Assembly: GCA_023429365.1 (NCBI GenBank)
Contig: JAEYVW010000052.1
Span: 1-9,988, forward strand
DNA from: Bacteroidota bacterium
Lineage (GTDB): Bacteria; Bacteroidota; Bacteroidia; Chitinophagales; Chitinophagaceae
DNA: 9,988 nt
Reading direction: 5' to 3'
Below, one piece after another: positions 7,732-9,988 of the stretch. The translations under genes were made by a program, and so were the position numbers. Position 1 is the stretch's first letter, and each line of letters starts with the position of its first letter. Under the pieces are notes generated by a model. The model saw only the letters and a list, made by a program, of their open reading frames with translations. It had not been told where the DNA came from and made no database searches.

Positions 7732-9228
7732 ATGACGCCTTCACAAAAAATATTAGCCAGGCTCGGGCTAAAAGAAGAGGAAAGCATTGAGCAGCCCTTA
7801 ACAGAAAATAATGCGGAAGAACAGGGAAACAGTCGCCGAAATTTTCTAAAAAGATCGGCGCTGGGAGGTATTGCTTTAGGTAGTGCATTTGCCTTTTCCC
7901 CCATTGAAGACCTAATTGCACAAAGCACACAAAATGTAACTCGTTATTCAGGTCCATCGGATTTAAAGATAACCGACATGCGTTATTGTCTCACGGCTGT
8001 AATGGGCGGCACTGCTATCATTCGCATTGATACCAACCAGGGTATCTATGGACTGGGTGAAGTGCGTGATGCTGCCGATGTGAGATATGCCCTAATGCTT
8101 AAGAGCAGGATCCTCGGAAAAAATCCGTGTAATGTTGAACAGCTTTTTAAAGCCATAAAGCAATTTGGCGGACAAGCACGGCAGGCTGGTGGAGTTTGTG
8201 CTGTGGAAATGGCGCTTTGGGATATTTGTGGTAAGGCCTACAATGTCCCCTGCTGGCAACTCCTGGGTGGAAGATATCGTGATAAGATCAGAATCTACGC
8301 GGACACTCCGGAGTCAAGAGATCCCGAGGAACAAAAAAGGCTGATAAAAATTCGTACCGAGGAGCAGGGATATACATGGTTGAAAATGGATGTGTCTATC
8401 GCAAAATTGAAAGGCATAAAGGATACAATGGTCAACAACAAATTCTGGGAAAATGCACAGGGCAACCTGGCGCAATGGGGCGACCAGGATAACTACATGT
8501 CATATGGTAATACCCTTCATCCTTTTACCCAAATTCAGATAACCGATAAAGGTTTGGAAGTATTGCAGGAACTGGTGGAAAATGTAAGGAACATGGTAGG
8601 ATACGAAATTCCTATTTCCACTGATCACTATGGCCATTTCGATTATAATAATGGTATCAGGCTAGGAAAAGCACTGGAAAAATACAGGTTGGCCTGGCTG
8701 GAGGATGTGGTCTCCTGGGAGTATACTGAGCAATGGAAAAGACTTACCGATGCACTCGAGACGCCTACAACTACCGGCGAGGATATCTATTTGCTGAAAC
8801 ATTTCAAACCCCTGATCGATGAACGTGCCGTGGATATTGTTCATCCTGACCTGGCATCCTCAGGTGGTTTGTTGGAGACAAAAAGAATTGGGGATTATGC
8901 CGAGGAATATGGAATAGCTATGGCAATGCACCAGGCCGGAACACCGGTTTCGTTTATGGCAAATGTGCATTGTGCTGCTGCCACGCAGAATTTCTTATCG
9001 CTGGAGCACCATTCGGTTGATATTCCGTGGTGGGAGGATCTTGTAAAAACAAAAGACGGTAAAAAGATGATCACAAAAGGATTTGCTGATGTACCGCTGA
9101 CACCGGGTCTGGGTATTGAGTTAAATGAAGAGGTATTGAAAAAACATCTTCACCCTTCTGATAAAAGCTATTTTGAACCTACCAATCAATGGAACGAGCG
9201 CCGTTCGCATGACCGGATATTTAGTTAA
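7732..9228 (+). CDS. Tat-exported enolase-superfamily protein (mandelate racemase / muconate lactonizing type), putative sugar-acid dehydratase
   Basis: A 498-residue protein of the mandelate racemase/muconate lactonizing family, whose members abstract a proton next to a carboxylate; many dehydrate aldonic acids to 2-keto-3-deoxy acids. A twin-arginine signal, SRRNFLK (34-40), precedes a hydrophobic stretch (about 43-56) and a likely cleavage near IAQS (62-65), so it should be folded, loaded with metal and sent to the periplasm. The capping domain spans about 78-190 (RIDTNQGIYGLGEV; VEMALWDICGKAYNVP). In the barrel, Lys218-x-Asp220 lies at the second strand, and the probable Mg ligands are Asp298 (STDHYGHFD), Glu324 (AWLEDVV) and Glu350 (TTGEDIY). 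Asp373 (HPDLASSGG) and His400 (MAMHQAGTPVS) form the probable His-Asp pair, and Glu425 is in NFLSLEHH. The 33 residues before the RR motif are unusually long and acidic, but 7732 is the only ATG before the motif. It lies 54 bp after the aldolase-like gene and is followed by a terminator. The exact substrate cannot be assigned. Confidence 0.94.
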   Translation: MTPSQKILARLGLKEEESIEQPLTENNAEEQGNSRRNFLKRSALGGIALGSAFAFSPIEDLIAQSTQNVTRYSGPSDLKITDMRYCLTAVMGGTAIIRIDTNQGIYGLGEVRDAADVRYALMLKSRILGKNPCNVEQLFKAIKQFGGQARQAGGVCAVEMALWDICGKAYNVPCWQLLGGRYRDKIRIYADTPESRDPEEQKRLIKIRTEEQGYTWLKMDVSIAKLKGIKDTMVNNKFWENAQGNLAQWGDQDNYMSYGNTLHPFTQIQITDKGLEVLQELVENVRNMVGYEIPISTDHYGHFDYNNGIRLGKALEKYRLAWLEDVVSWEYTEQWKRLTDALETPTTTGEDIYLLKHFKPLIDERAVDIVHPDLASSGGLLETKRIGDYAEEYGIAMAMHQAGTPVSFMANVHCAAATQNFLSLEHHSVDIPWWEDLVKTKDGKKMITKGFADVPLTPGLGIELNEEVLKKHLHPSDKSYFEPTNQWNERRSHDRIFS

Positions 9229-9244
9229 AAACGTAAGCGATTGC

Positions 9245-9277
9245 AAAACCTGGCCGATAACGTTATCCCGGTTTTTT
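9245..9277 (+). terminator. Rho-independent terminator after the dehydratase gene
   Basis: The arms AAAACCTGG (9245-9253) and CCCGGTTTT (9267-9275) pair at eight of nine positions, with a 13-nt loop that itself contains ATAACGTTAT, and a run of six T (9272-9277) follows. It lies 17 bp after the stop of the dehydratase gene. It should end the AraC-kinase-aldolase-dehydratase transcript and give the next gene its own promoter or leave it with read-through only. Confidence 0.62.
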
Positions 9278-9309
9278 GATCCTGCTAAAATTTAAACGAT
9301 TCTACCGCT

Positions 9310-9988
9310 ATGCCATTTTCAAAAAAAACATCAGGTGATTTCTTTTATATACTGGCAGCTATATTCCTCGTAGTCTGGATCTTTTTAACCGTACAGCAGC
9401 AAACCGGGTGGGCGGGATGGTTTTTGATGTTATTCTTTTTTAGTCTTTCGATAGCTTTCCGTGGTAGAAAGTTATTAAAGGGACTTTCCTTTACCCTGGT
9501 CATATTCGCTACCGTTTCTCTCGCACTGTACCACCCTGAATACCTCCAGTCCTGGGGCAATTTTAAATTAAACGCTTTGATCATCCCGCTGATCCAGCTG
9601 ATCATGTTTGGTATGGGCACATCCATGAGCGTAAAGGATTTTGCAGCCGTAATAAAGACACCCAAGGGTGTTGTAATTGGTGTACTCAGCCAGTTTGTTA
9701 TTATGCCGTTGATGGGATTTACCCTGGCTCAGCTGACAAATTTCCCGGCGGAAATAGCAGCGGGTATTGTCTTGATCGGATGTTCGCCCAGTGGCCTTGC
9801 ATCCAACGTGATGTCATACCTGGCAAAGGCAAATCTTGCTTTATCAATTACAGTGACGGCCACCACTACTTTGCTGGCCCCATTCATCACTCCTGTTTTA
9901 ATGAAGCTATTCGCGGGCGCGTTGATCGAAGTGGATATTTTGAAGATGATGTGGGATATCATAAAGATGATCATCATCCCGATTGGGG
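9310..9988 (+). CDS. BASS-family (bile acid:sodium symporter) organic-anion transporter, N-terminal part (runs off right edge)
   Basis: An inner-membrane sodium-coupled transporter of the BASS family, of which 226 codons are in the window. Members carry bile acids, pyruvate, pantoate and other organic anions. Hallmarks seen: MFGMGTSMSVKDF (99-111), GVLSQFVIMP (124-133), and GCSPSGLASNVMSYLAKAN (157-175). By alignment from memory with the structurally known Neisseria ASBT, the residues that bind sodium in this half are kept: Gln128, Ser165, Asn166, Ser179 and Thr183. About 50 residues precede the usual first helix and contain two further membrane segments (about 11-30 and 34-50). The gene lies 81 bp after the dehydratase gene and behind a terminator, so it may be transcribed on its own. 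From context it may import the acid substrate or a product such as pyruvate (inference); the family name alone does not imply bile acids. The start at 9310 is the first ATG with a sensible N-terminus. Confidence 0.94.
   Translation, partial: MPFSKKTSGDFFYILAAIFLVVWIFLTVQQQTGWAGWFLMLFFFSLSIAFRGRKLLKGLSFTLVIFATVSLALYHPEYLQSWGNFKLNALIIPLIQLIMFGMGTSMSVKDFAAVIKTPKGVVIGVLSQFVIMPLMGFTLAQLTNFPAEIAAGIVLIGCSPSGLASNVMSYLAKANLALSITVTATTTLLAPFITPVLMKLFAGALIEVDILKMMWDIIKMIIIPIG

Noticed and set aside
9345..9977. Two minus-strand open frames opposite the symporter gene
   Set aside because: The plus strand encodes unmistakable BASS motifs across the same bases.

Overview
The window looks like part of a Bacteroidota chromosome, probably a Chitinophagia or Cytophagia relative. 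The evidence is a SusC/SusD-type outer-membrane nutrient-uptake pair, the absence of clear Shine-Dalgarno sequences before the starts, moderate GC, and protein families in versions I associate with this phylum. I see no rRNA, tRNA, CRISPR array, insertion sequence or phage gene.

Layout. On the minus strand, reading leftward from position 4042, lie a complete SusC/RagA TonB-dependent transporter (857-4042) and, 48 bp further on, the first half of its SusD-like surface lipoprotein partner (1-808), which runs off the left edge. A 221-bp intergenic region (4043-4263) separates this pair from a rightward set. That set consists of an AraC-family regulator (4264-5151), an FGGY sugar kinase of the gluconokinase type (5163-6725), a secreted RraA-like putative aldolase (6751-7677) and a Tat-exported enolase-superfamily putative sugar-acid dehydratase (7732-9228). 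The gaps are 11, 25 and 54 bp, so the four are probably one operon. A good intrinsic terminator (9245-9277) closes it. After it, in the same direction, begins a BASS-family sodium symporter (9310 to the right edge, incomplete).

How the genes may work together (inference). The locus reads as a small carbohydrate or sugar-acid utilisation module. SusC/SusD would bring a substrate into the periplasm. The Tat-exported dehydratase could turn an aldonic acid into a 2-keto-3-deoxy acid there, and the Sec-exported RraA-like protein, which keeps the D-x20-R-D arrangement of class II pyruvate aldolases, could cleave it. The BASS symporter could carry a resulting organic anion across the inner membrane, and the FGGY kinase would phosphorylate a sugar or sugar acid in the cytoplasm. 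The AraC protein sits where a local one-component regulator of both arms would sit. The substrate cannot be read from the sequence, and no glycoside hydrolase or lyase is visible here; one could lie beyond the left edge, downstream of the SusD-like gene.

The most interesting points are the two apparently exported catabolic enzymes placed next to a cytoplasmic kinase and an organic-anion symporter, the altered phosphate-loop residues of the kinase, and an imperfect inverted repeat in the leader of the SusC gene.
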